This document shows positions 34,586 through 45,815 of a stretch of DNA of 64,000 nucleotides, one piece after another. Where the stretch lies: contig OX411557.1 of assembly GCA_948146395.1 (NCBI GenBank), forward strand, positions 34,140,077-34,204,076. The letters are read 5' to 3'. The position numbers and the translations under genes were made by a program. Position 1 is the stretch's first letter. Each line of letters opens with the position of its first letter. Origin of the DNA: Fragum whitleyi (lineage: Eukaryota; Mollusca; Bivalvia; Cardiida; Cardiidae). The notes under the pieces were generated by a model. The model did no database searches and had not been told where the DNA came from. It worked only from the letters and a program-made list of their open reading frames with translations.

Positions 34586-35283
34586 ATAATGATATATACA
34601 GGACTGATAATATTTTGATCGTGTATAGGCAATAAAGACAACTGATCAACAACTTATAGTGTTGTCAACAATATTCATCGTGTATATTATGATAAATACC
34701 GTATTTTCGTTACGGGCATTAATAGGGTTGGGTGATCAAGGTCTTTTTTGTCCTTACATGTATAGACTTTGGTCAATCGCTTGAGCTTGTGCATTCGTGT
34801 AAGTTGGACAACGGAATAAATACACATGTATGGATAGGCATAGAATGAGATGATAGATGTGAGGGCAAAAGGTCTACATTAAGCATAAGGTTTATTTACA
34901 AATGGGATCTACTATGATGTAATTTGAATCTATCTCAATTCGATAAAAGTTACGCTTTTGCCTGGTAAAACATCTTAAAGATACTACTCAAAATTTGCTA
35001 AGGATCACTTTTTCTTTTAATGATATTTTGCTGTAAACACATTGACCCTGTTTTTTTCTTTTACACGAATAAGGGTAAATATTCGGACTTGATGACCCTG
35101 TAACTAAAATGTAGATTAGGCATGTATACTATGCACAAGGATTTCGTGAAAAGGCATACCCCCTAAAACTTGTTTCATTCAACCTTGTATCCCCAAGCAC
35201 GTTGGTTCATTTTTGAGCTTTTAACAAAATTATCGTAATTTGAACATTCAGTTTCCATTTTAATATGGCAGACATGCGTTTAA

Positions 35284-38200
35284 GGTTCATGTTAAGTGTT
35301 TGAGACCCAATTTTAAGGGCACTTCATTAGCCAATAATTGCAATCAAGTAAATAAAGAATTCTGACTGGTTTAAATCGCATCACGTGGGGAAATCCATTG
35401 CACTCTATTTTTGTATAAAATGCACTAGGTCTTTCGGGAAACCCCCGACCTTCGATCTGCAAGTCCTATATCGTGGGAACTCAAATTAACCTAGTTCCCG
35501 ATCATCAACGCAACATTGCTATTGAATCTATAATAAATTAAGATATTTTTGAAATAATTGACTATTACAAGCATGTACTTCTGATTCTGAGCCGACGTAA
35601 ACATAGAAAACAGCGAGTCGACGAAGACCATCAAGCAACCCTCTCAACTAAGACCGACCACGCCGATTTCGTTTAAAAGTACAGACTAACTTGGCAGAAA
35701 CAAGTTTTTGTCATAAGTACCTCTACGATTTTAAAAGTTGTCGTTTATTTGTGTATCATTTGTTTTACCTTATGACCTTTCACTTCGGTAGCGAGATTAA
35801 AACAATACACGATCTAAAAATGGATAGTGTATTCTATACGCGAAAAAGTAGACTTGTAAATTTAATGTTTGGTCGAGTATTTTAAAAGTTTCTTCGATCT
35901 AGAGGATTGCAATTAAAAGGGACGAGTGTCTTTTGCACTGCGTTTATTGGGGTATAAAGTGCAAATGCCTTAGCACATGGCTTAAACATAACGCCCTACG
36001 GGCGTTATTTGCATGACGGCCTTATAAAATTGCCTCATATTTTAACAAAGTTCAGTCTAAAGTACTATCCAGGTACTACTACAACCTTAGATATAAAACA
36101 CAGTATCAAAAGGCGCTTTTGAAACAATCAAATTCTATTTCTGTCAACATACATGTCAAACCGGTTTGGTCTGTTTTTAAAATAGATTATAGGTATGGTG
36201 CAACATCACGCCATAATATTTTGAAATATTTTCTGCGATTTTTTCAAGATATAGTTTCTGAATTCAATGATTTTTAATAAATTACTTTTTATTTCTCATT
36301 CTCTGAAGAAGAAATTTATATATTGCGAAATAACCTTACAGGTATATAAACTATAAATGTCCATTTATGTTGTGATAACACACCAAACCTTACACAGATC
36401 TACACGTTTACAAAATTAGAATGACATTTATGACATATGTGTTTATAAGATAAGTCAAAATAAACCGCTTGCATAACTACGTTTTGGGCCCGAGTTTTAT
36501 ACCACCGATTGTAGTAGTACCTAGGTACACCCCTAAGAACTGTTACAACGGACAAATACCTCTGCATGAAAACATGTTAAGGATTCGCAATGAAAACAGT
36601 CACGATTTCTGTACTTACAAAAAAAAAAAAAAAAAACGCTACGCCTTTCAAAATAATGTCTTTTATCCATCGAATTAAAAAAGAAGGCAAGTGCAGCTTT
36701 TTACAGTCTGATACTCCGCATTTTCATTTACTTTCATATCTTATCCTGCAAATAACTAGAACTTTGAAGATTAAAGGGAAATTAGAAGTATTGTGTGTCA
36801 TTTTTAAAAGAAAAGGCATTTAAAGCTTTTAGATTGCGTTTCATATTGGAAATTCATGCAATCTCAATTAATAATTCCAATTGAAATAATTGGTAATATT
36901 TTTCCTCCCTATAATCACAGCTGAAAATAAAAAAAAAATCGAAAAAATATAATAAAATATATGTTACGGTGCATGACAGAGAGTGTTACAGTAAAGTAAC
37001 TAATTCACTAATATAGGTTACAGATTCTTATGGAAAACATTTCTTATGTTTTATTAAATTGAATGGGATTCATTAGCTATTCTAACCATGATTTCCTGTC
37101 TGTCCGTATGTCTATCCGTCCGCCCGTCTGTTAACTAACACTTATTTTTCCAAAAGAGTCCACAATCTCTATCCAATTTATATTCAAACTTTCATATAAT
37201 AATTATACCAACATCAGATTTTTTTTGTTCGAAATTAGAAAGGAAATTAAGGAATTTTGATTACAATATACTCGTTGTAGCATTCGAGTCAGGGCGGTGA
37301 AGTATTAATGCAAAAAGGAACTTATGATAATTGATGAAATTATCCCAACCCTTGAACTCAAATTTAAGAACTGGTTTAATATCTAGTACAAGAAGTTCAA
37401 GAACTAGTTCAAGAACTTGAGATTTAAACCGATGATTTTTAGAATGTTCAATCCATTTCGATTTGGCGATTTTAAGCTAACACATTCTTGACAAGATCCC
37501 TTTCATTTAAAGCAGGTGAATGTTTTTTTCGATGCTAATTAGACTACCATGGCATTCGTATAATTAACATTTGCGAATGCTTTCTTATCCTGAAAGTAAG
37601 ACAGATATAAATGAAAAGAAGGAAGGCATACTGTTTTTCATAAATTAAATAGAAGACCAGAGTGTGATTTTTACACATATCGCATTAAATGAAGTTTTGG
37701 GACTTTTCTCCAATCTACCTCGTATTTCGCAGAAAAGATTTAGATATAAGATAACTCGGATTTCGTTGCGCTTTTTTGTGTGTTTTTGAAAATCCTGGCG
37801 TCAAGAAAATTGGGATTTTTGTATGCAATAATAATGACAGAGGTTGTAACGCTGAGGGAAGATACTGTAACATATAAAAAGAATTAGGCAGAGTTCGTAA
37901 CATACGCATAAAATTGAAATAATGCAAATAAGTTTCGAAGCAGAGGACATTCCTTTTAGATAACGGGTAAAATAGAGAAGACTGAGGGGTTTTAACGCCA
38001 AACAGATAAAATGTTTCAATATTTCTTCTTTCTGTTTTAAAATTCCAAAAAAGAAGTAGACAAAACACTGTTTTTCGATCAAATTTACCTCAAAATTCTT
38101 TTTTACCGAAATATCAATATCAAAAATATTTCGATCAAGATTATTCATCATTCAAGGAATGGATTAGGAATATAAAAAAAGTCTAACGTGTCTTCTGGTT

Positions 38201-38573
38201 GTACAAATATTGTCGAAACCGACATGTATTCAAACAAATTAGCAGACGCCTTAACAGTTTTTATTGCGAATCCTTAACATGTTTTCATGCAGAGATATTT
38301 GTCCGTTGTAACAGTTCTTAGGGGGTGAGGTAGTACTTTAGACTGTACTTTGTTAAAATATAAGCCAATTTTATCCAACAGTCACGCAGTTGCTTGTTCT
38401 GTACAAAATGACCCTTTTCCACAATGTTTTGGATATACCGCTATAGCTATGACATTCTTATGTTGCTCAACTACTTGTGCTCATAAATACCTTCATTTTG
38501 ATATATAATATACTGCCTTTTCTTGGCAAACGAATTACCCTTGAAATTTGGTCTCAAACACTTTACATGAACC
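35284..38573. mobile_element. Kolobok-like TTAA element, 3.3 kb, nested
   Basis: The termini GGTTCATGTTAAGTG and its complement (ending CATGAACC at 38573) lie between TTAA duplications (35280-35283 and 38574-38577). TTAA with 5'-GG/CC-3' termini fits the Kolobok superfamily (inferred). It interrupts the Tc1 transposase; excision restores the reading frame. A second, shorter copy lies at 50404-51354 and shares the termini, right arm and interior. Here the shared core (about 36040-36520) is inverted relative to that copy, and the left arm has extra sequence at about 35355-36010. No transposase ORF is present. Confidence 0.8.
36528..38327. mobile_element. CAC-terminated TIR element, 1.8 kb, innermost
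   Basis: About 73 bp inverted repeats begin CACCCCTAAGAACTG at 36528 and end with the complement (one extra C) at 38327. They share GTTACAACGGACAAATA and GAAAACATGTTAAGG. The 5 bp duplication AGGTA flanks it (36523-36527 and 38328-38332). Removing the element and one AGGTA gives a segment the same length as the uninterrupted Kolobok-like copy near 51095. A 5 bp duplication with CAC termini is the Transib/RAG-like pattern, but no transposase was recognised and other superfamilies are possible. The interior includes an A18 run (about 36619-36636), a CCGT-type simple repeat (about 37097-37130) and frames of 116-117 codons on the minus strand at 37715-38151 that I cannot assign. Confidence 0.7.
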
Positions 38574-39750
38574 TTAAGGCAACATCGTAGTCAAGATGAG
38601 ATGAATAGGGACATTGGTATGCTTATTTCTGGCATTTCTCAAAGGCACGTTGCCAATGCCCTTGGTGTGTCTCATAGCGTTGTTTCCCGAATGTGAAATC
38701 GGTTTATAACGACTGGTAATGTTAGCCATTTGCATGCTGGGGTCGAGAACGCTCAACCTATGAGGTTCAAGACCGATTTTGGTGGTTCAGGGACTGCGTC
38801 ATCGATTTGACTATGCAACAACCTTACGTAATGACTTTTAGAAGAACGCTACTGGTGTACGAGTTTTACCCAAAAAGTACCCAAACAATCAGAAATCGGA
38901 TACATGATACTGGCCTGAGGTCAAGACAGCCTGCAGTCGGTATTCCATAAACCCGACTTTACTGGCAAATGCGTTTAGCATAGACACAGGCTCATGTGAA
39001 CTGGACCCGGAATGACTGGGCCCCTTTACTTCCTTACCGACGAGTCAACGTTTGGTTTGGACTTTGCCGATAGACGTCAGAGGGTTTGGAGAGTTCCAAA
39101 TGAGCGTTTTACTCCAGTGTGTGTGGCAGAACATGATCGATTTTGCGGGACTCAGTCATGGTTTGTCCACGTCATTGAAACGGCACATTGACGGATCTCA
39201 TGTACGTAAATGAGATCTTAGATGTTTACGTTCGACCATATGCAGGTGCAGTTGGTGAAAATTTCATTCTAATGAATGACAATTCGTGTGCACATAGAGG
39301 CAACATCACCAATCAATATCTCGAGCAAGCCACAATCGTCCCTAAGAAATGGCCAGCTAGATCCCCGGATCTAAATCCTATATAGCATGCTTTGGACATG
39401 TTACAGACAGCTGTTTCATCACGTCCGGTGCAACCGGCATCGCATCGGTACAGGAGCTCAGACAGGCTCTTCTTAAAGAATTGGATCAAATTCCACCATA
39501 TAAGATAAGGAGTCTAATAAGCAGTATGCACAGGCGTTGTCAGGTGGTAATCGAAGCCCGGGGACATCACACGCGCTATTGAAGTGTATATATATTTTCT
39601 CTTAAGCAACATCCAGACAATCATTCTTTTAAAATATCTGAATATCTAAACACAGAAGTTCTCAGAAACATAAAAAACTTTTATAAATTGATCATGATAC
39701 AATTATATTCAATTAGAAAAAAAGTGATCCTTAGCAAATTTTGAGTAGTA

Positions 39751-40287
39751 TATGAAGGAAGATAATGTAATAGAAGATTTAAACAATGTTAGTAGTAATC
39801 TCTGACTTTTCGTCCGTATTTCCATTTCTTGTTTACATAAGCATAATCACACAGTGTGATTACGTTTTTACTTCCATAGCTGCGTGGTATCAACAAATAC
39901 TCTTTTTATATCTAATGATATAATATCGTGATACAAAAATGTAATGATTTCTCCATAATGAGAAAAATTTCATATCAGACTACTTTGTGCAAAAGCTTAC
40001 AAAGTAACCGCGTACTCAGAATTGATTTCATTGAAGAATAAAACTAATTTATTTAGCCAATCAGAACACACGAAACATGACAACCACAACAAGAATTAAA
40101 CCAGTATGAACACACTTTTCGCCCTATTACGGACGAATTTGCAACGACTTCTTAAATATTGTTTAGCATGTCATAGCGTTGGTATTTAGGATATTATGCT
40201 GCGTCGTGAATAAAGGGTCCTTCATGATTAATTGTTCCTTTTGCCGCTTCTAGGGCATATACTGTAACAATCACACTCGTGTTAAAA
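39751..40287. other. Unassigned interval
   Basis: No gene or element recognised after the Tc1/mariner element. Confidence 0.4.
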
Positions 40288-40437
40288 AATTTGGCATTAC
40301 ATGATCGAAATTCAGTAAGTATTCAGGAATAATTTCTTCAGGGCAATTCAATTCGTTTATACCACAGGGAGCCGACATATAATAATTTAGCCACGAATAT
40401 TAATTCAAGAAAAATTATGTATACATATAGAAAAAGG
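40288..40437. repeat. Exact 150 bp direct duplicate, copy 1
   Basis: Identical over 150 bases to 49763-49912, in the same orientation, 9475 bp apart. The flanks differ immediately on both sides. There are no terminal repeats or target duplication to mark it as a transposon. It is either a very recent templated duplication or an assembly artefact. Confidence 0.9.
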
Positions 40438-41284
40438 CATGCCAAGAATATCCTGTACCAAAACTCCCTTTTAAGAAATACTAGCAAAAAGACCCTATCT
40501 CTCTTATTGTCCGTTAATATCCCATTAAAGTTGTCAGAGAACTGCAGGTCGTCTCGTCTATTTTATGTATGCGGTTTTAATTACCCTTGTGTGCACAGAG
40601 AAGCCATAAATTTATTCAAGCCGGAATGTTGAACACATTTTCATTGCCTGGTCTTTCTCTTTACTAAATGGCTAGTTAAAAGAATAAAAAGTTGAGTTAT
40701 TGTGTGTAATTTATTGTATTCGATTCTATTTCTAAAACTTATCTAAATAACGAATTTACATTACTTAAGGAATACACAGAAATTGAAAAAAAAAATAAAA
40801 TTCTCGCTTTCGTTGGTCTAGTATTTAACTTCAATTGTAAAGTTTTTGTCTTAAATCCTAAAATTTAGACAATTTGAGAAAATAAAAGAAATGCTCAAAA
40901 GATTGGATTGAATCGATCAAACGTTCATTAGAAAAGCAGTTGGAAAATACCGTCTTCAAGATTCTATTTCTTTTTCAATAAACAACGTGCAAAGAATTTT
41001 TTTCAATAACACTATTTCTGTGAAAGAGATCATGTAATAGCAGCAAGGCATTGGAATTTTGAAATATGGTATTGGGTAAAGGTTACAGGGTAGATTAAAC
41101 AATCTTCTTTCCCATGTTGATTTCTGACATAATTCTGCGATGATCATTCAGTTTGAAATTTGTCATCTTTTATCAATCTATTTGCACAATATAATACAAA
41201 ATATATCCTAACCGATCTTCTCCTCTGTCTATCTGAATCTGTCTCTTTTTCTGTCTCTCTTTCTTATTCTGTCTCTATGCATGA
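40438..41284. other. Unassigned AT-rich interval
   Basis: No gene recognised; the 63-71 codon frames lack domains. Confidence 0.4.
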
Positions 41285-41293
41285 CCCCCCCCC

Positions 41294-41361
<68 letters not shown>
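41285..41361. repeat. C-tract and (TC)n microsatellite
   Basis: A run of C (about 41285-41295) is followed by about 32 TC dinucleotides. The pyrimidine strand could form triplex DNA. It has no coding meaning, although it creates a Ser-Leu repeat frame. Confidence 0.9.
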
Positions 41362-41366
<5 letters not shown>

Positions 41367-41479
41367 CTCCCGTGATATACCAACACGTTTTTGTTCTGAT
41401 AGTTTCCGATTAGGTATTTACACTTGTAGTTGAGTTTAAGATTTATTATATATAACTAGAGTAAAAACTTCTATGAAAT

Positions 41480-41785
41480 TGATTTGTTTGTTTGGGGTTT
41501 AATGCTATTTTTAACATTATCCGAGTATATTGCGGCGGCTTGTGACCATCACATGATTTTCTTTCGTTTCTCACACCAGCGCAAGATTCACAATATTTTA
41601 TCCGAGTCACCAACTGCTCATTCCTCTTAAGTGTACTCCTTATCACACGTCCTAGGTGGAGAAAAATGACTCGTGTCACGACGACTTTTTTCAATTGTTC
41701 CGGATAAATCTTGCCAAGTGGTGACTCGAACTCTCAACCCAGGATTGACAGCCAAATTAGTTACCGTTGAGCTAGCCTAACTCGA
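41480..41785 (-). mobile_element. Diverged tRNA-derived SINE subfamily
   Basis: The minus strand has an A-box-like TTAGGCTAGCTCAACGG, a B-box GAGTTCGAGTCACC, then a body with GGATAAAATATTGTG and the end AAACCCCAAACAAAC. It shares only the body outline with the main family (GCGGCGG, TTTAATGC), so it is a separate or older subfamily. Confidence 0.65.
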
Positions 41786-41844
41786 CTCTCTTAAAAGTTC
41801 GATATCTTATTTAACAGACAAGAAAAAAAGAAAAGTTAAGATGT

Positions 41845-42030
41845 TACACTGGTTCGGAAAAATAAAAGCATCTTCCATTGTTACCATAGCAACGCAATCA
41901 AAATTTGATATGTCCAACAATTAATTGCATGCAATGGTCATTTCATTCCCATAAATAACACATCTGGAACTATGTTTGAGGCTCGAAATAAACATGTGGC
42001 CTGAGAGTCTTTGGAAAGAAAACAAAATTT
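41845..42030. repeat. Old dispersed duplicate, copy 1
   Basis: It resembles 44515-44720 in the same order: CGGAAAAA, ATCTTCC, CCATAGCAACG, ATTAATTGCATGCAATGG. Divergence is substantial. The class is unknown; it may be an old transposon pair or a degraded segmental duplication. Confidence 0.5.
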
Positions 42031-42689
42031 GAAGTAAGCAGACAAGGATATGCGCTCTGTCGAACATCTACGATCTTTCTTTTTAGAAATCCGAAGCGGT
42101 GGAGGTTGTTCAGAGATATGATGATGCGTTGTTGAATGCTTTCACTCCTTTAGAAACTTCTATAAATGATAATGCAGATTATTTGTCAATGTCTCACTTA
42201 CTTCAATTCACAATATCATACATTTTATCAAACATTTTCGAACTTGAATTATGTTGAACATATTATCATATGATTAGAAAGTAAGGAAATTGAAGTATGG
42301 TTTAAATTTGATTCCTTGAAAATATTACGCAAAAATGTTACTTAAACGTTCGAAGGCTCTTATTAAAAATGTATACAAATCCTGTCTAGACTGTGCAGAA
42401 TGATCGGACTGACCGGAATTAAACTTTTAACTTTTGGTAGATGTTCTGAATCTATTCAGTATTCAGTTATCATGTATTGAAATGTAACCAATGATTGGCA
42501 AGCGGCATGCTGAGCAAAGCAAACAAATATGTCAGACTTTTTATTTTCTGCCATGGTTTATGATGAAAACCTTGAAGTACTTATTTATATGAAATTATCA
42601 TTTTTTAAAGCGCCAACGGCCGGTATGTTCAAGATAGGCCGCTTGCTATCCTGAACACTGATCGTGTTGAGCGTTTTCTATTTTCTGAA
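42031..42689. other. Unassigned interval
   Basis: No gene or element recognised. Confidence 0.4.
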
Positions 42690-42775
42690 TGTTCAGCTCA
42701 CTTTAAGCACACCTGGTGTTTCAAGGCGGCGAGCCTTTGCGATTATTGAATGTCCGTCGTCGTAATTGATCTTAT
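42690..42775 (+). mobile_element. Family B 5' end fragment
   Basis: GGCGAGCCTTTGCGATTATTG followed by AATGTCCGTCGTCGT matches the 5' entry of family B with substitutions. The core array is absent. Confidence 0.55.
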
Positions 42776-43276
42776 TCTTCAAAGATAGTAAAAGCTAGGC
42801 TACCTCGAAAGTATGATTTCTATAGACGGTTTACAGAATAGCGATCAAAACTAAGCTAAATTATTGCATGGAAATATTCAAAACCGTTGTTAGGATTCTC
42901 GTAACAGTAGATTTTGATAAATCGTTGACAAGAGACTTAAAACTCGTTTTTACAACTTGAATAAACTGGGGTTGTAAGAGATTTTGCTCACTGACAGACG
43001 ATATAATTTAAGAGTCCCGGTAACTACTGGTTGAGTGTCATGCTTATGTTTTCACATGGCATTTAAAATAAAACATAGCCAAAATAGACTGCATTTGCAA
43101 TAGTTCGGCGATCCGTTAATTATATTTTGCAAGTCCGTAAGAACAAGGAGGTCGAAGGAGGGGGCATCTAACCGTTACCTGATATCCCCATTTTTTCTCA
43201 AGTTTGCGGAATTTGAAAATATTCTACATCTAATAACTGATTAACACTAAATCTTTCTTCCTCTCTGCTAAAGCCT
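42776..43276. other. Unassigned interval
   Basis: No gene or element recognised. Confidence 0.4.
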
Positions 43277-43794
43277 AAGCCTAGTTTACATTTGCCACGG
43301 TCGTCGAACGATATCGCAGCCTGCGATTTATTGTATGATAATTATTACATCGTATGATTTTTGTCTACGGCGTTTGTGTTTACGAAATCGTGTGGTATCC
43401 GCACGGGTTTTCATAATGCTGCCACAAGAATCATTGAGGTACCCTTGCGGCGATCGCAAGCTGACCGTGCGATTTGTCAACTATATACACTGTAGACAGT
43501 GCGGCCGTCGTACGACCATCGTGCGGAACCCGCGTGGGGACCATAGGAAGATCTGTTCTATACTTATAGGCAAAACATCGTTCGGTCGCCTTGCGATGTC
43601 CGTGCGATGCCTAGACGACGTGTCTACGGACTACGCTCATCGTATGGACTTATGATTTTTAACAAATTGTATACCTTTTTTTATACAAAAGAGCAAGGTT
43701 CTGCGGCACCCTTGAAACCGTGCGAAAATCGTACGGACATCATATGCCGCCGCACGATTTTGGGATTGCGGCAAGTCAAATATGAACTAGGCTT
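43277..43794. mobile_element. CpG-rich TIR element (~520 bp)
   Basis: Imperfect inverted ends AAGCCTAGTTTACATTTGCC and GCAAGTCAAATATGAACTAG-GCTT enclose a segment unusually rich in CpG for this AT-rich region. It contains many variants of GTCGTACGA, ATCGTGCGG and CCGTGCGAT, often as small palindromes. A 106-codon frame crosses it but reads as low-complexity Arg/Cys-rich sequence. It is probably a non-autonomous element with internal palindromic subrepeats. Confidence 0.55.
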
Positions 43795-44514
43795 TGTGGA
43801 CACGTACCGGTTTAAGAAATTATCAAAATAAATATTTCTAAAATATTACCATGGTTTTAAGATAAGCAGTTTTTCGAGTCTGAGACTCCCATATGATAAC
43901 TACGACTCCCAAAACTGTCCGATATGAATTCCAAGAACCCTCTGTTTATGACTATGGCCTGCTTTGTACTAGTCGTCTTACAAAATTCTGTTCTGCTAGT
44001 TTGTTAAAAAAAGATGCGCAATTATAAGAACGTTATATCGGTAAAATTAACGAATCTATGGAAACATTAAGAAAAAGAAAGGAAAGCAAGAAAACATATA
44101 CTTGTCTATTAGTAATTTTTTTCTCGCTAGTCAACATGTCAATAATTTGTTATCAGTCTGAATAAATGCATAATCTTTCCTGGTGTTTTTATTTACACGT
44201 GCGCAACATCCAGACTCAGATCGGTCTCTGCATCCGCACATTCTGATCAAAGTCTTCAAATATCTATCTGTCAATGTCTCGCCATCACGCAAAAATAAAA
44301 AAAATGGAAATTATTATTAATACCAAAGGTTACATCACATACGATTGTTTCATAATATTTCTTTTATAAAAAAAGTTCTAATATAGTACATTTAATAACA
44401 TATGCTATAAAAACGGATTATAAAGTAACAAAATGCCTGTGAGTTGTATCATTTTGATTATTCGATTGATATATCAGATTCTTGGTTTTGTCAGACATAC
44501 AGAAAAATATTGGA
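43795..44514. other. Unassigned interval
   Basis: No gene or element recognised. Confidence 0.4.
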
Positions 44515-44720
44515 AAGTTTAAGATGTTGGGAAAAACTGAAAATATCTTCCAATATGAGTTGTAGCCATGGCAACGGAGGTATTTTGACATATCTCACTA
44601 AATTTGTGAACTATTAATTACATGTAATGGCCATTAATTAGGGCAGCTGGTATTGAATATTCAATGTATACATGTAGCTTTAGAATCGAGGATTACAGGG
44701 ATTAACATGTATTTGAGAAA
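44515..44720. repeat. Old dispersed duplicate, copy 2
   Basis: Partner of 41845-42030 (GGGAAAAACTGAAAATATC, AGCCATGGCAACGG, TTAATTACATGTAATGG). Same orientation, about 2.67 kb apart, strongly diverged. Confidence 0.5.
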
Positions 44721-45280
44721 ACGTGTTCCGCTTCACACCAAAAATAATAAATACATTATATGTGATCTTAGAAAATGAGAAGTGAGTTGCAAATATGGCC
44801 CGTCAGGTGAAAAGGAATCTTTTTGGTATTGCGTGACGGGTCGACCATAGTCAAACTTTGAGGACTGTTCACAGGCTTAACATTTCGCCTTTTGACTTTT
44901 TTTCTGAATCTGTAATGATCTTTCTTCCTTTCTGTATGAAAAACTTTGAAATGCGAACACCGGCTGACCTCTACTGGAAACAATATCTCTCTAAGATATT
45001 TATTTTAAGAAATTCCCGGGAGGTCATTTTTGCATTACTAATCACATAAAAATGCAAGGATAGTTTATTTCACCGCCCTTTCTTTCATAAACTAGTTCCT
45101 AAATTTCGATATAAAAAATCATTTTAAATACAAACAAGAAATTTCAGTAACTGCAACAATCAAACAATGAATAGTTATTGTTCCTGTGCATTGCAATCTC
45201 TTTGTAAAGGATCTTTTCACCACTGAATCTTGAACTTGATAGCAAATGTACATACAAAGGGCCCCCGGAAAAAATCTAAG
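44721..45280. other. Unassigned interval
   Basis: No gene recognised; two short frames on opposite strands near 44768-45049 have no domains. Confidence 0.4.
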
Positions 45281-45430
45281 TCATTAGAATAACACAAAAG
45301 TGCAATAACCCCAAAATTATGCAACCAAAAGTTGTAGTATTTATGCACCATAGTTCTCCTCAATGAGATCTACCCATCTATTTTAGCCGAACAACATATA
45401 GCAAATACACGAAGTTACATGACCCGAACA
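45281..45430 (-). repeat. Family C core fragment, minus strand
   Basis: AATAACCCCAAAATTATGC, CACCATAGTTCTCCTC and AATGAGATCTACC are the complement of the family C core at 5560-5790. One diverged unit without ends. Confidence 0.6.
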
Positions 45431-45571
45431 AGCACAGTGACTTAAATATCAAAGCTCCCTAAAATATAAACTTCAACATTTACACAGGCACATTCCCGTA
45501 CAGGCAAGTTCTGCCTTCTGGATACTGTTATGTATGCATTTACTTCTGCTGGGTCCCATCTCTTGTTCAGA

Positions 45572-45806
45572 TAGAGCCTCAATCATAGTTGGTAGCTTGT
45601 TGGTCTGTCAATCTGAAGGTCCCAGGGTCGATTCTTCCATGGATGGGTTGATAATCGTAGACCTATGTGGGATGATATAGCTTGAGGCAATGAAAAGATG
45701 TAATGGTAGTACTGGTGTAAGAATCCATGATTTTAGGTGCTTCAGCCGAAGCGATATAACCGAAAGACTGGTAAAAGTGGCGTAAAATTCTATTCAAACA
45801 AACAAG
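45572..45806 (+). mobile_element. tRNA-derived SINE, diverged full copy
   Basis: The head AGCCTCAATCATAGTTGG, weak B-box CAGGGTCGATTC, body GATAATCGTAGACC and tail ATTCAAACAAACAA are present. It is flanked by a 9 bp duplication TTGTTCAGA (45563-45571 and 45807-45815). Confidence 0.75.
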
Positions 45807-45815
45807 TTGTTCAGA

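Larger units (their letters stand above)
35265..39582 (+). pseudogene. Tc1-like DD34E transposase, split and decayed
   Basis: The gene starts at ATG 35265 (MADMRL) and is interrupted after 35283. It resumes in frame at 38578 and ends at TGA 39580-39582 (ARGHHTRY), giving about 340 codons, the usual family length. The N-terminal helix-turn-helix region reads ISQRHVANALGVSHSVVSRM and is followed by a TGA. The catalytic core is recognisable: TDESTFGLDFADRRQRVW holds the first Asp, and LMNDNSCAHRGN the second. Exactly 34 residues later the expected Glu of PDLNPIEH is a TAG (39383-39385). A deletion and frameshifts lie near 39150-39190. The protein would bind the terminal repeats and cut and paste at TA, but this copy is inactive. 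Confidence 0.85.
34984..39748 (+). mobile_element. Tc1/mariner element carrying nested insertions
   Basis: The terminal inverted repeats begin CTACTCAAAATTTGC and extend to GATCACTTTTT (34984 on; mirrored at about 39718-39748). They are flanked by TA (34982-34983 and 39749-39750), the target duplication of this superfamily. The span of 4.77 kb shrinks to about 1.47 kb once the TTAA element at 35284-38573 is removed, a normal size for a Tc1-like transposon. The single gene is the transposase pseudogene described separately. Confidence 0.85.

Noticed and set aside
37715..38151. Two overlapping 116-117 codon minus-strand frames as a transposase
   Set aside because: Composition is AT-driven and no catalytic motif is visible; left unassigned within the innermost element.
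43335..43655. 106-codon Arg/Cys-rich frame
   Set aside because: It lies in a CpG-rich palindromic subrepeat element; low complexity explains the open frame.
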